From Amphichorda felina (lineage: Eukaryota > Ascomycota > Sordariomycetes > Hypocreales > Bionectriaceae): a stretch of 64,000 bases of DNA. Each line of letters begins with the position of its first letter. Positions within the stretch are counted from its first letter, which is position 1. Below the pieces are notes generated by a model that was given only the letters and a program-made list of their open reading frames with translations, was not told the DNA's origin and ran no database searches. A program made the translations under genes and the position numbers. The stretch spans positions 434,001-498,000 of the forward strand of contig JAEMHR010000003.1 in assembly GCA_016490725.1 (NCBI GenBank). The letters run 5' to 3'. This document shows, in pieces, positions 1 through 10,509 of this stretch.

Positions 1-878
1 CGACATCACCCGGACCGAGCTCGTCAACTACATCAAGAACAACTACACTGCCGACCGCATGGTCCTGGTTGGTGCTGGTGGTGTTCCCCACGAGAAGCTT
101 GTCGAGCTGGCTGAGAAGCACTTCTCCGGTCTTCCCAGCAAGGGTCCCGAGAACCAGGCCTACCTCCTTTCCAAGAAGCAGGCCGACTTCATCGGCTCCG
201 ATGTCCGTGTTCGCGATGACGCCATGGGCACTGCCAACATTGCCCTCGCCGTCGAGGGTGTCAGCTGGAACTCCGAGGACTACTTCACTGCTCTCGTTAC
301 CCAGGCTATCGTCGGCAACTACGACAAGGCCATGGGCAACGCTCCTCACCAGGGAAGCAAGCTCAGCGGCTATGTCCATAAGCATGACCTGGCCAACAGC
401 TTCATGAGCTTCTCCACCAGCTACAGCGACACTGGGTATGTTTTGACATGAATCTTCCACTGGTGAGCTATGGTACTAACTTCTCCCAAGTCTCTGGGGT
501 ATCTACCTCTCGACTGATAAGATCACCCGTGTCGACGACCTCGTCCACTTCGCCATCCGCGAGTGGATGCGCCTCTGCTCCAACGTCTCCCAGGCTGAGG
601 TCGAGCGCGCCAAGGCTCAGCTGAAGGCCTCCGTCCTTCTGTCCCTCGATGGCACCACCGCCGTCGCCGAGGACATTGGTCGCCAGCTCGTCACCACCGG
701 CCGCCGCATGGAGCCCAGCGAGATTGAGCGCAGGATCGACGCTATCACCGAGAAGGAGGTCATGGAGTTTGCTAACAAGAAGCTCTGGGACAAGGACATC
801 GCCGTCAGCGCGGTCGGTAGCATTGAGGCTCTGTTCGACTACCAGCGCCTGCGGAACACCATGAAGCCCAAGTTTTAA
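1..878 (+). CDS. MAS1: Mitochondrial processing peptidase beta subunit, 3' part
   Basis: This is the C-terminal half of the beta subunit of the matrix protease that removes presequences from imported proteins. In Neurospora the same polypeptide also serves as core protein I of complex III (family knowledge). The gene enters from the left edge, and the first full codon is at position 2. Two exons are visible, 1-435 and 491-878, separated by a 55-bp intron (436-490) with GTATGT donor, TACTAAC branch and CAAG acceptor. Splicing joins a split glycine codon to LWGIYLS. The visible segment covers the second M16 peptidase domain and ends in the family-typical IEALFDYQRLR. The HxxEH zinc motif would lie upstream and is not in the window. 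The next gene, TAF9, is convergent. Confidence 0.93.
436..490 (+). other. Intron in MPP beta gene
   Basis: Fungal intron of 55 bp, phase 2. It has donor GTATGT, a perfect TACTAAC branch site and acceptor CAAG, and removing it restores the M16 peptidase reading frame. Confidence 0.92.
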
Positions 879-1377
879 AGGGGATGTGATTGATTTTGGG
901 TTTTGTGTGAAAAGCAGCAAGTCCTGGGTAGAACTGGGTATAGAGTGTATGAGATACCGCTACAGGCCTAGTGTACCATAAACTTTCCTCTGTGTTCAAA
1001 ATTGTCTGACCACGATTGAGACGTGAGCACCCGTAGTAGTTATTGTTTGATGCTGCCATTGTAGCCCCTATAAGATTTTTTTTAGGATTCTAAGAATGCC
1101 CAAAGAACCTCCTCAATAGAAGTTTTGCCACGGCGTACTCGCTCATATTCTGGCTGAAGCCAAGGGTGGGAATCTGGTTACGATGAGTGGTACACAAGAC
1201 GTGAAATGCAGCAGCGTCCCTGAAAGAAGTAGCAAAATGATAGTTTCTTAACACTAGGTCAAAGGTATCTGATCCCACTGAACCCATTGAACCTGATCAA
1301 CACCAATAACGCCCCTGATACCCATGCTTTCTTCATATGACCGTGACCAGTGGACTTTTGAGTTGCTAGAACAGGAG
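879..1377. other. Intergenic, convergent 3' ends
   Basis: Spacer between the 3' ends of the MPP beta gene and TAF9. I see AT-rich 3'-UTR-like sequence and no supported gene. Confidence 0.6.
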
Positions 1378-2142
1378 CTAGCCGTCCTCTGCCATCTCTT
1401 CATCCACGTCATGCCCGAAAACGTCGTCCATTGTACCCCCTTCCACCGGGTCGCCGCCATCGTCCTCTAGCTGAGGTGCCTCGATGCCCTCCATGGCGTC
1501 CCCGTCCTGCTCGTCCTCCTCATCCCAATCGCCGTCGGCCTCCTCCCACATGTCCTTGAGGCCCCAGCTCGCTCCGCTGAGGACGAAGCGCTCGCTCGGC
1601 AGGCGCACACCCCACTCGCTGGGAACGATCTTGGGCAGGGCAACCTTGTTGCGCTCGCGCGCCAGCTCCTGCATGTACTCCTTGCTGATGCCGCCGCCGG
1701 TGCTGCCGCCGCGGAACTGGTAGCTCAGGCGCGCGCCAATGGCCAGCTTGACGGCGTTTGCGGTGACAGCGGCGTCGCCGGGGGCCGCGGCCGTCGCGCC
1801 CGAAGTGGCGGAGGGCTTGGACCCTGCCTGCGTGATGTAGGGGTCGCCCGAGAGGTGGATGGCGTCGTTGAGGATCGAGGAGGTGTGGCGGTAGGCAAAG
1901 TCGAGGAGCTGGAGGGGCACGCGCTGCTCGTACGAGGTGACGCCCTGGGACGTGAGCAGCAGCTCGATGAGGCGGGAGTCGCGAGGTCGGGGCGCGGACG
2001 TCGAGGACGAGGAAGGGCCGTGGCCCTGGGGCTGTGAGGCGGTGGCGGCGCTGGCCTGTGTTGTTTGCGTGTTGGGGACGGTCTGGGAGCTGTTCGCCGA
2101 GGTACCGGGAACCCCATTTGTCTGGGGCTGGCTAGAGGCCAT
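1378..2142 (-). CDS. TAF9: Transcription initiation factor TFIID subunit TAF9
   Basis: Single-exon gene for a 254-residue histone-fold subunit of TFIID, which in yeast is also shared with SAGA (family knowledge). Residues 1-50 are a Ser/Thr/Gln-rich disordered leader. The histone fold follows at about 53-145 and includes the diagnostic GVTSYEQRVPLQLLDFAYR stretch. It is interrupted by an Ala/Gly-rich insert around residues 107-125, which is common in fungal TAF9. The conserved VALPKIVPSEWGVRLPSERF block follows, then an acidic tail rich in Asp and Glu. The start is the first ATG of the frame. Divergent from the histidine gene across about 640 bp. Confidence 0.93.
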   Translation of the reverse strand: MASSQPQTNGVPGTSANSSQTVPNTQTTQASAATASQPQGHGPSSSSTSAPRPRDSRLIELLLTSQGVTSYEQRVPLQLLDFAYRHTSSILNDAIHLSGDPYITQAGSKPSATSGATAAAPGDAAVTANAVKLAIGARLSYQFRGGSTGGGISKEYMQELARERNKVALPKIVPSEWGVRLPSERFVLSGASWGLKDMWEEADGDWDEEDEQDGDAMEGIEAPQLEDDGGDPVEGGTMDDVFGHDVDEEMAEDG

Positions 2143-2780
2143 GGTAGGAGGTTGTGCGCGACCGATCCGGCCCTGTGCTTTGGGGTCCTCTGGTTCAAGA
2201 TAGCTGCAGTTGGCGCATCAACCAAGTGCCATCAATGTTGTTGTTAAAGAAGAAAGACGTGCATGGGAATTTGTGCACAAGGTGACACGAATACCGCAGC
2301 CTCCTCCTGTGTTTGAGGTGGAAAATCAGCTGTGGTGAACCCAAGTAGGTAGCTCACTGCATGGATGCGCCTTGGAGTTGCATGCGTCGCGACCTGTACG
2401 AGGGCATCCCGTCGAGGTGCTCGGCTACTTGTTAATCCGAAGCCGGGCAGAATGGGTGCACGGACCATAGCTTAATTGGAATCTGGCCAATGGGGTCTCT
2501 GGGAGTGACTGGCTTGGGAGCGCTCAACAGAGGCTTGACTGGCTTGACTCGAGACTCTTACGAGGCACAACGGAAGTTTTGGAGGGGCAAATGTCCCCAC
2601 CAGAGACGGCCGATGCAGGAACTGGCAGCGTCACTTCACCAGTCAACTTTTTCCACATCCGGGGACGTTTCATTGAGTCATCCGTGTCTCGCTCCGACCC
2701 ATTGACTTCTCTCGTTGTCAACGGGCGCCTTTTCGATTGCAGAACCGTCGAACCGACTTTCTGGATCCTGGAACCCCGCC
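2143..2780. promoter_or_regulatory. Divergent promoter region TAF9 / HIS4
   Basis: This region separates two divergently transcribed genes and should contain both promoters. The only element I can name is the perfect TGAGTCA site at 2674-2680. A partial match, TGACTCG, lies at 2545-2551. Confidence 0.6.
2674..2680. promoter_or_regulatory. CPC1/Gcn4-type binding site (TGAGTCA)
   Basis: Perfect TGAGTCA bZIP site in the context ATTGAGTCAT, about 100 bp upstream of the HIS4 start codon. CPC1 in Neurospora and Gcn4 in yeast bind TGASTCA upstream of amino-acid biosynthesis genes during starvation. Its position before a histidine gene fits general amino acid control. Function is inferred from sequence and place only. 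Confidence 0.7.
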
Positions 2781-5428
2781 ATGGAGACGACTCTGCCTTT
2801 CCCGTTCCTCATCAGCGTGGCTGTCCCTCCGGGGTTGGCCAAGCTTGATGGCCTCAACCGTGAGGAGGTGTCGATTCTCGGCGCCCCCTTCATCGAGGCA
2901 CAGCCAAAAATCCTGGACAAGCTGTCGCGATTCCTTGGACGCCACAACCACGAGTTCTATGCCCACATGGATGTGACTGGTCTGAACTCGGTCGACGATG
3001 TTGTCTCACTTCTGAATGAGGGGACCCGGAGGGTCTTCGTGGAGGCCGACAAGCTCTCGGATTATACAGAATTTGGCGCCAGGGTTCTTCCCGTCGTCTC
3101 CAAGCCCGACCTGTCCGCTGCCTCAGAGCATGGCCTTCTGATCAAGGATTTTGATTTGTCATCACCTGCCCTGGACGCCTTCATTGCTACAGCCAAAGAC
3201 AAGAAGATCAAGAACCTCTATCTGAAGCCGGTCCCTGGCACCTCGCCTGAGAAGCTCATCGAGGTCTCCAAGCAGTGTGGCGCCATCCCTATCCTGCCTT
3301 CCACCGACCTCACCACCAACAAGGACGACAAGGACCGCTTACTCTTGTCCAAGGTCATTGCCGCGTACTGGAAATCGGATCGACCGGATGGACTTCTGCC
3401 AACTGTGGTCACCGACGAATCTGGTGTGGCTCTGGGGCTTGCTTACACAAGCGAGGAGAGCATCCTGGAGGCTCTGCGGACGCAGGGCGGCGTTTACCAG
3501 AGCCGGAAGAGGGGTCTTTGGATCAAGGGGGCCACCTCGGGCGACACTCAGGAACTTCTGCGCATCGCGCTGGACTGTGACAATGATACCCTGAAGTTCG
3601 TGGTGAGGCAGAAGAACCGATTCTGCCACCTGGAGCAGACCGGATGCTTTGGGGATCTGAAGGGTATCGCGGCACTCGAGCAAACCCTGAAGTCTCGCAA
3701 GGAGTCTGCCCCTGCAGGATCCTACACGGCGCGCCTGTTTTCGGACGAGAAGCTCCTCAGGGCCAAGATCATGGAGGAGGCCGAAGAGCTTTGCGATGCC
3801 AAGACGCCCGAGAACACGGCATTCGAGGCCGCCGACCTCATCTACTTTGCCCTGGCCAAGGCCGTTGGTGCCGGTGTCAGCCTCGCTGATATTGAGGCTA
3901 ACTTGGATGCGAAGAGCTTGAAGGTGAAGAGGAGGCCAGGCAATGCCAAGGGCAAGTGGGCAGAGAAGGAGGGTATCAAGACTGGCGATGCTCCAGCGCC
4001 CAAGCCGGCGCCGGTCGAGAAGCCCGCAGACGGCCAAATCATCATGCAGAAGATCGACTCCACTGCTGTTGCCGAGGCGGAGCTGAGGGAGAAGCTGCAG
4101 AGGCCGTCGCAAAAGTCGCCCGAGGCCATCCTCAAGATCGTCACCCCTATCATTGAGGAGGTGCGCAAGGGTGGCGACAAGGCTGTCCTCTCATACACCC
4201 ACAAGTTCGAGAAGGCCACGTCCCTGACGTCCCCTGTGCTCAAAGCGCCCTTCCCCAAGGAGCTGATGGACCTGCCCGAGGAGACCATCCGGGCTATTGA
4301 CACTTCCTATGAGAACATTCGCAAGTTCCACGCTGCCCAGAAGGAGGAGAAGGCTCTTCAGGTCGAGACCATGCCTGGCGTTGTCTGCAGCCGCTTCTCA
4401 AGGGCCATTGAGAGAGTGGGTCTTTACATCCCTGGAGGCACCGCCGTCCTCCCCAGCACAGCCATGATGCTGGGTGTTCCCGCCATGGTGGCTGGGTGCA
4501 AGAAGATTGTCCTGGCTTCGCCTCCGCGGTCGGACGGCCGAGTCACCCCTGAAATCGTCTACGTGGCCCACAAGATTGGCGCGGAGAGCATTGTCCTCGC
4601 TGGAGGCGCCCAGGCTGTGGCCGCCATGGCATACGGCACAGAGAGCATCACTAAGGTGGACAAGATCCTGGGCCCTGGCAACCAGTTTGTGACGGCGGCC
4701 AAGATGCACGTCAGCAACGATACCAACGCCGGCGTGAGCATCGACATGCCCGCTGGCCCCTCCGAGGTCCTCGTCATTGCTGACAAGGACGCCAACCCGG
4801 CCTTTGTCGCCTCCGACCTGCTTTCCCAGGCCGAGCACGGCGTCGACAGCCAGGTCATCCTCATTGCCATCGACCTCGATGAGCAGCAGCAGAAGGCCAT
4901 CGACGACGAGGTCCACAAGCAGGCCATGGCTCTGCCCCGAGTGGACATTGTCCGCGGGTCCATCGCCCACTCCGTCACCGTCCTCGTCAAGACCATCGAC
5001 GAGGCCATGCGCATCAGCAACGACTACGCGCCCGAGCATCTCATCCTCCAGGTCCAGGACGCGGAGTCGCTGGTCGAGAAGGTCGTCAACGCCGGAAGTG
5101 TCTTTATCGGGCAGTGGACCCCCGAGAGTGTGGGCGACTACTCTGCTGGCGTCAACCACTCCCTACGTAAGTGTTTCCCCCCCCACTTGTACGTGTCGAA
5201 AGTTGTTTGGCTGACCCTTCCCCCCTCTCCATAGCCACGTACGGGTTCGCCAAGCAGTACTCTGGCGTTAGTCTCAGTTCCTTCGTGAAGCACATCACGA
5301 GCTCCAACCTGACCGCCGAGGGCCTTCGCAATGTTGGTTCCGCGGTCATGCAGCTGGCCAAGGTAGAGGAGCTTGAGGCTCACAGGAGGGCTGTCGAGCT
5401 TCGGCTCAAGTTTATGGATGGCCAGTAA
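2781..5428 (+). CDS. HIS4: Trifunctional histidine biosynthesis enzyme (HisI-HisE-HisD)
   Basis: One 859-residue protein catalysing steps 2, 3 and the final two oxidations of histidine synthesis, as in yeast HIS4 and Neurospora his-3. Phosphoribosyl-AMP cyclohydrolase lies at about residues 203-293, with the DCDNDTLKF and RFCHLEQTGCF zinc-site region. Phosphoribosyl-ATP pyrophosphatase is at about 298-378 (EEAEEL helix). Histidinol dehydrogenase runs from about 427 to the end, with GPGNQFVTAAK, SQAEHG and APEHL motifs. Exons are 2781-5166 and 5235-5428; the 68-bp phase-1 intron joins HSL to PTYGFA. The start chosen is METTLPFPF, which matches the family. The frame is open from 2715, so an extra 22 residues is possible but lacks family resemblance. 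The promoter carries a CPC1-type site. Confidence 0.96.
5167..5234 (+). other. Intron in HIS4 gene
   Basis: Intron of 68 bp with GTAAGT donor and CATAG acceptor, phase 1. It interrupts the histidinol dehydrogenase domain just before the PTYG(F/Y)A motif. Confidence 0.93.
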
Positions 5429-5943
5429 GGAAGAGGGGACTTTAAGGTGCGAGAAGAGGAGGGGAAAAAATTGATGTCCAGGAGCACAGCGTGTGTTTTC
5501 CGGGCCTTGGAACTAGAATATGAAAAAGAAATCCACGCCGGTACTGATTCCAAGGATAACGATTATTAATAGAGGATAAATGATTGTTTGAATGCCTTTA
5601 TCTTACATGTCACCGTGTCTGACTTCCCCCCAATCTACTAGCAATAGTTTGTACAATGCACCCACCGTGTTTACAGGCTTTACTGTAGTATATGTCAAAC
5701 GCCGCGCTATGCCACCGTCAAAAACCAAAACACCAATGCTGCTCTCCAAACACCGCCCTATGAACCCCACGCTGCCCAAAGCTGCCCCCCCAACTTGTCT
5801 TTGGAAGAATGTCTGCCCACCAACTTGGACTCTTCATGGAGAGGCCGAAGGTGGGCGGATCTCGACCGGCTCCTCGAAGTACTGCGGCGGAGCCGCTGCT
5901 TTGCTGCCACCACCCTGCTGCGTCCCGCTTAGCTTACTTTGCA
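5429..5943. other. Intergenic, convergent 3' ends
   Basis: AT-rich 3' region shared by the convergent HIS4 and lipin genes. No gene is supported. Confidence 0.6.
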
Positions 5944-8305
5944 CTATCTTTTGCCTAGAGATAGGTGACCAACCCCAGTGATCATCTCGGCACGGAAATC
6001 CTCCGTCACTTGCCTCCTCTCGGGCGTCCGTTCGTAGACCTGGGTATCGTCTTCGGAAGCATAGGGTCCGTCTTCGTCTTCCTCGTCTTCCTCATCGTCA
6101 ATTTCACCATCTTCCTCGTCATCAGCATCCTCAAAAGTGTCAGTGGAAGTGCGGCGGAGCTCAGCTACGCTGTCACTCATGGCACTCTCCCGCTCGGCGC
6201 CGTCGTCGAATGAGTCACGCGAGATGTAGCTGTCAGCAAGACCTTCGCCGACCTCGTCGTCATCTTCATCGTCAGCGTATACGCTGGCCGGGCCTCTCCG
6301 GCGCGGCCCTGAGAATTCACTCTCACTGGCCGAAAAGTCATCCAGCGGGAGGGGGTTGTTTCTCCAGTACATGAAATCGGTGAACTCCTCCCCCCCGCCC
6401 GTGACTAGGGTGCTGACAGGAGGGAAGTAGTGATCCACGACCTCATTGATGTTGACGTAGCTCATCTTCAGCTTATTAAGGGTGAGGAGATCAAGCGACA
6501 CCTCGGAATTCGAGTTGATGGTGAAGATCCGGTTCCGGGGGACGTCGACGGTCCGATATGAAATCTGGTCTGTAAGACGGTTGCCAAAGCCCGCGTAAAA
6601 TGGGCCCCCCTCGGTTCCGTAGAGGTTGCGGATATCGCGCAAGGTGGCCATCTTGAAGACCTGGGGCTGGCGAAGGTAGATCTCCCGCCTCAAGGCCGCC
6701 ATTGTCCGATCCGGAGAAAGAATCGTCGGCCCTGCGGGCATCCTGTAGCCTTCCTGGACAATATTGGCTAGGTAAGCTCTAGTCGTGTCGGCTTGACCGA
6801 CAGAGCGACTGGTCAGGTACATAATGTTGTACCCATTGGCCGTAATATCGCTGTATAGCTTTGCAATTCCCGTGTGAGTCCAATCCCGACCAATCATATT
6901 GAGGACATGCCCAAGAGCGTCCGACTTGGTAATGGTACCATCAATGTCGGAAATGACAACAGGAACTCCATGCTTCCAAAGATACATATTGGCAGAGCAC
7001 GTTGCTCTATTCACGGTGAAACTCATCGAGTTAGGGCCAGGCTTCAGGTCGAGGTCCTTCAGCTGCTCGCTGGTGAGTCGGAGAGTCTTGGCATAATGGC
7101 GGTTCGGATTGCCCTTGCGGCTGGAGCCCGTCGGAGTCCTGGGAGGCGTCTGCATATCCACAGGGCCAGCATCGGACTCTGCGCGCCGATGGGATGGGAA
7201 GGTTCGTGAGGCCGTGACGTCGCTTCCATCACTCTGATAACCCGGGTCCGACGCAGCGTCAGCCGCCATGCCGTGTCCTTGCATAGAGGACTCCATAGTC
7301 TTCTTCATGGCGGTTTGCCGTGCTTCCTCACTGCTGTAGATCCAAAGATTCCCCTCCTCGTCGAACCCAAAGAGAGAGCCAATGTCGTAATTTCCGTCCA
7401 GTTCCTCAGCGAGAATCTTGCGAGCCTGAACCTCGGCCCGGATCATGTCCTCTTCATTGCTTTTGAACCCCGTCATATCGAGCATCAGATCTCCAGTCTC
7501 GGTAATCTTGCTGGGGATGTTCACGGTCGACAGTTCCTTGGACAGAGTCTTTGCGCGCTCGATCGCCTCTTTTGGGCCAAGGGGCGGCGGGCTGTGGGAT
7601 CGTTCGGATAAGGGGTCACGCTCATCGCCGCTAGACTCGTCGGTGTTGTCCTTCTCGCCGTTCCCCTCACGCTCGGTCGAACGAGCCGAGTAGCGCAAAA
7701 CATTATCGCTATGTGGGCGAACTACAGTTCCAGACCAGTCGCCCGAGGCAGGACGACCCGTCGATGTGTTGGATGATGTCGACACAGGAGTGAGTATGCC
7801 TTGGAAGGCTGTTAGTTGGAAGAGCTACAAGCGGTGGGAAGGATCTGGGGACTATACCATTATCTATATTGGAGGATTGAAGAACCGCAGGCGGTGGGCG
7901 TTGCAGATTGGTCGAGTCTGCGTCAAGCGCGAGGTGGTCGGGCTCCTTCAAGTCGGGCGTAGACGGCTGAGGGCTGAGCGGCGGACTGCTCGCAGGAGAG
8001 ACTAGAGGAGAAGTCTGGAGGGACTGGGGGATATTGTCGGCGGTCTCAAAGACAAAGAAGGCCTCGCCACCTTCGCCAAGCTTCATGGAATAATCCTGCT
8101 TGGCACCGTTGACTTTAAACTCGACCTTCTTGTCGGAGGGGCGCAAGAGGGAGAATTTGCCAAAGCGGACATGGAAAGGCGAGCAGGCGAGAGAGCCATC
8201 TTCTTGCTCGACGACAATGACATCGATGGCACCGCTAAGAGTGGCCGGGTTGATGGAATTCCATGCCGTCGATACCGAATCGCTGAGGTTCCTGACGTAC
8301 TGCAT
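5944..8305 (-). CDS. PAH1: Lipin-type phosphatidate phosphatase (Pah1/Smp2/Ned1)
   Basis: Magnesium-dependent phosphatidic acid phosphatase that makes diacylglycerol. In yeast it links lipid storage to nuclear membrane growth (family knowledge). Exons are 8305-7858 and 7799-5944, giving 767 residues; the 58-bp phase-1 intron joins SNIDNG to ILTPVS. The N-terminal lipin domain starts at MQYVRNLSDSVSTAWNSINP and carries the conserved glycine in KLGEGGEAFFVFE. The catalytic C-terminal LNS2 domain contains the HAD motif DIDGT at about residue 435, preceded by VPVVIS. After about residue 640 the tail becomes strongly acidic (Asp/Glu runs near 700-745). Serine-proline sites between the two domains suggest kinase control, as in yeast. 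Convergent with HIS4, divergent from the FN3 gene. Confidence 0.95.
7800..7857 (-). other. Intron in lipin gene
   Basis: Intron of 58 bp with GTATAG donor, CTAAC branch and CCAAG acceptor, phase 1. Removing it links the N-lip exon to the catalytic exon in frame. Confidence 0.88.
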
Positions 8306-10509
8306 GGTTCAGCAGGGCGCCCTCAGCCTGGGGCGGCGGCAGCGGTAACGCAGTAGTCGTGGATGGTGGCGATGACGGCGATGGAGGCGATGGCGGTGAA
8401 TTGCAGAGATAAGACCGACTGGAGATGGTGAGGCGGAAGAAAAAGAGTGTATTGTCGTGGCGGGTTCGGGCGTTTGGGGCGGGTTCTGCTGGGGGGGTCC
8501 TGATGTTGTTGGGCCGTGGGCGGCCAATACGTAATGATGCGGGAGGTCGCGCAGGAGGATTCTGGGATTCGGATTCTTCGATCCTGGGGCTAGGACGGCC
8601 TGGACGCTCAGTGGAGAGCCGAGCCTGGGAGTGTCAGAACTCGGAAGGTCGCCAGGGCGGGGCAGAGAGGCCCAGTGATTCCCGATCCTGCGTTGGGAAG
8701 ATGAAGGGATGAGGGAATGAAGGGGCAAAGCAGGAAAAGAACAGTCTATGTCAAGCGGCAGATCGGAGAGAATACAAGGGCAGAACCACGGCGCCCGCAC
8801 ATGCTGGTGATGATGGGGGGTTTTGTTGGTGGTGGTTGAGGCGTTGGCTCGTTGTCTGGTTCAACGTTGAGCAAGGCGGCATGGCAGCCAGGCAGCATGG
8901 GTGTCTACCTCTAGGTGGCATTCCCCATCCAAATCGGCCATGCCGAAAAAATGCCCAAAAACGGACACCCCCAGCATTCAGCGGCATGTGACACTGTGAC
9001 ACTGCGACACCTGCGGCACCTGCGGCTCGATGGTCGGTGCTGCTGCTCGTGATGAGACCCAGACAGACAGGATCGCGCTGCTCCTGTTCGACAGACACGA
9101 AGCCGTTGGCTCGCGTGTCCATAATACTACGCGCGAGAATGCCCATTGGCGTGGCGTACTCGTATGGACGGGAGTTATTAAAGTTGCACCAAGCACTCTA
9201 AGGCATCCGTTTGTCTACATTTCAGCGCCGATTTATCTCCCTATGATTTATACCCGAAGAAACCCAATAAACCCAATTAAGGCCAGCTCAAGCTGCCACC
9301 AATGCTCCGAATGCTCCGATCTCGATACCGGATACGACCCTGTAGAGGGGGTTGAGGGCTTGAGGCTTCAAGTTTTCAACTGACCAGCACCCCGCCAAGC
9401 CCTGTGTCTTGAGCCTCAAGGTCACGCCTGTCGCACAGCCATGGCAGAAGCCTCGGCATATCTGCCGCTTACAGGCAATGGCTCCTAGTTTATCGCCTGC
9501 TTGACTATAACACGGCCCCGTGCTGACACTTGACCTTGCAATACGTAATAAGCGCACATCAGGAGAGGCAGACGGACAGAGCTGGGATCAAATTTTCTCC
9601 AAGTGACGTTTCCTTTTTCCGCTCGCACCTTGCGAGATTTCAAGTCAGAACGAAAAGCAGTGCATTGTTTCCCCAAGAGCATATTGCCGCATGGTGCTTG
9701 GGGCGGGAATATATCATCCAGCCTCTGGGGTGGGATAGACTTTGCGTCGTGTGCTGGGGGGGGAATGTTCGAAGTACAGCAGGTAAATGCCTGCTGGCAT
9801 GAAAGCAGCCAAACGCCATTATTATTCGTAGATTTCCTGTATCGACAACTGAGAAACATGTACGGAGTAAGCTGCTAATGACTGCCGATTACCTTGCTGC
9901 TGCCCGACTCACCTCGCTTGCCAACGCAAGTTTGTCGCCATTCACGCCCTAGTTGGAGGTGTGTCACGGCTCAGACTGCAAGCAACGCATGCCTTCCCTT
10001 CCAACTTCCACTCCCATTGACTCTCGACCTATGATCTTACTAGTAGTAGCAATAGAGTGCTGCTAACGCCTGTATTACCACCTGGACAGCCTGGAAGTTA
10101 GAGGTGCCTTCCACGGTCAGCCACTGGCAGTTGGCCTCCCTTCAAGTTGGTATCCGTCCATACCTGCCCTGTAGTGCCCTGTAGAGCACTGAGGAAGCTG
10201 GTGAGGAGCCCCCCCACTAGCACAGGACCTGCCCATCTGCCAGAAGGCGCCACTGTGACCACCCATCCCCTCCCGATCGCCCGCCAATCGACTGCCGAGA
10301 TTCACTTGGGCCCTGCGCTCCGCCAAGTCCTGATTTTCCTGCCACGCCTGGCCTTGTCCACCAATCCATCAACACGACTTCCAGTCATCTGGCTTTCTGC
10401 CGTCCCGCGAATGCAGCATCCATACTCGCGACATCTTAGACCTCCCCGGCGGTCCTGCTCCCTTCTCCGTGCCGTTCCGCGGTCCTGAGTGTGCGCGCGC
10501 GCTGAGAAC
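8306..10509. other. Intergenic, divergent promoters
   Basis: About 2.2 kb between the divergent lipin and FN3 genes. Open frames here have random-looking composition and no recognisable domain. Short motifs seen are one TACTCGTA (9157-9164) and one TACGGAGTA (9861-9869). Confidence 0.55.

Noticed and set aside
2715..2780. N-terminal extension of HIS4 to an upstream start at 2715
   Set aside because: The frame is open, but METTLPFPF at 2781 matches the family start; the extension has no family counterpart.
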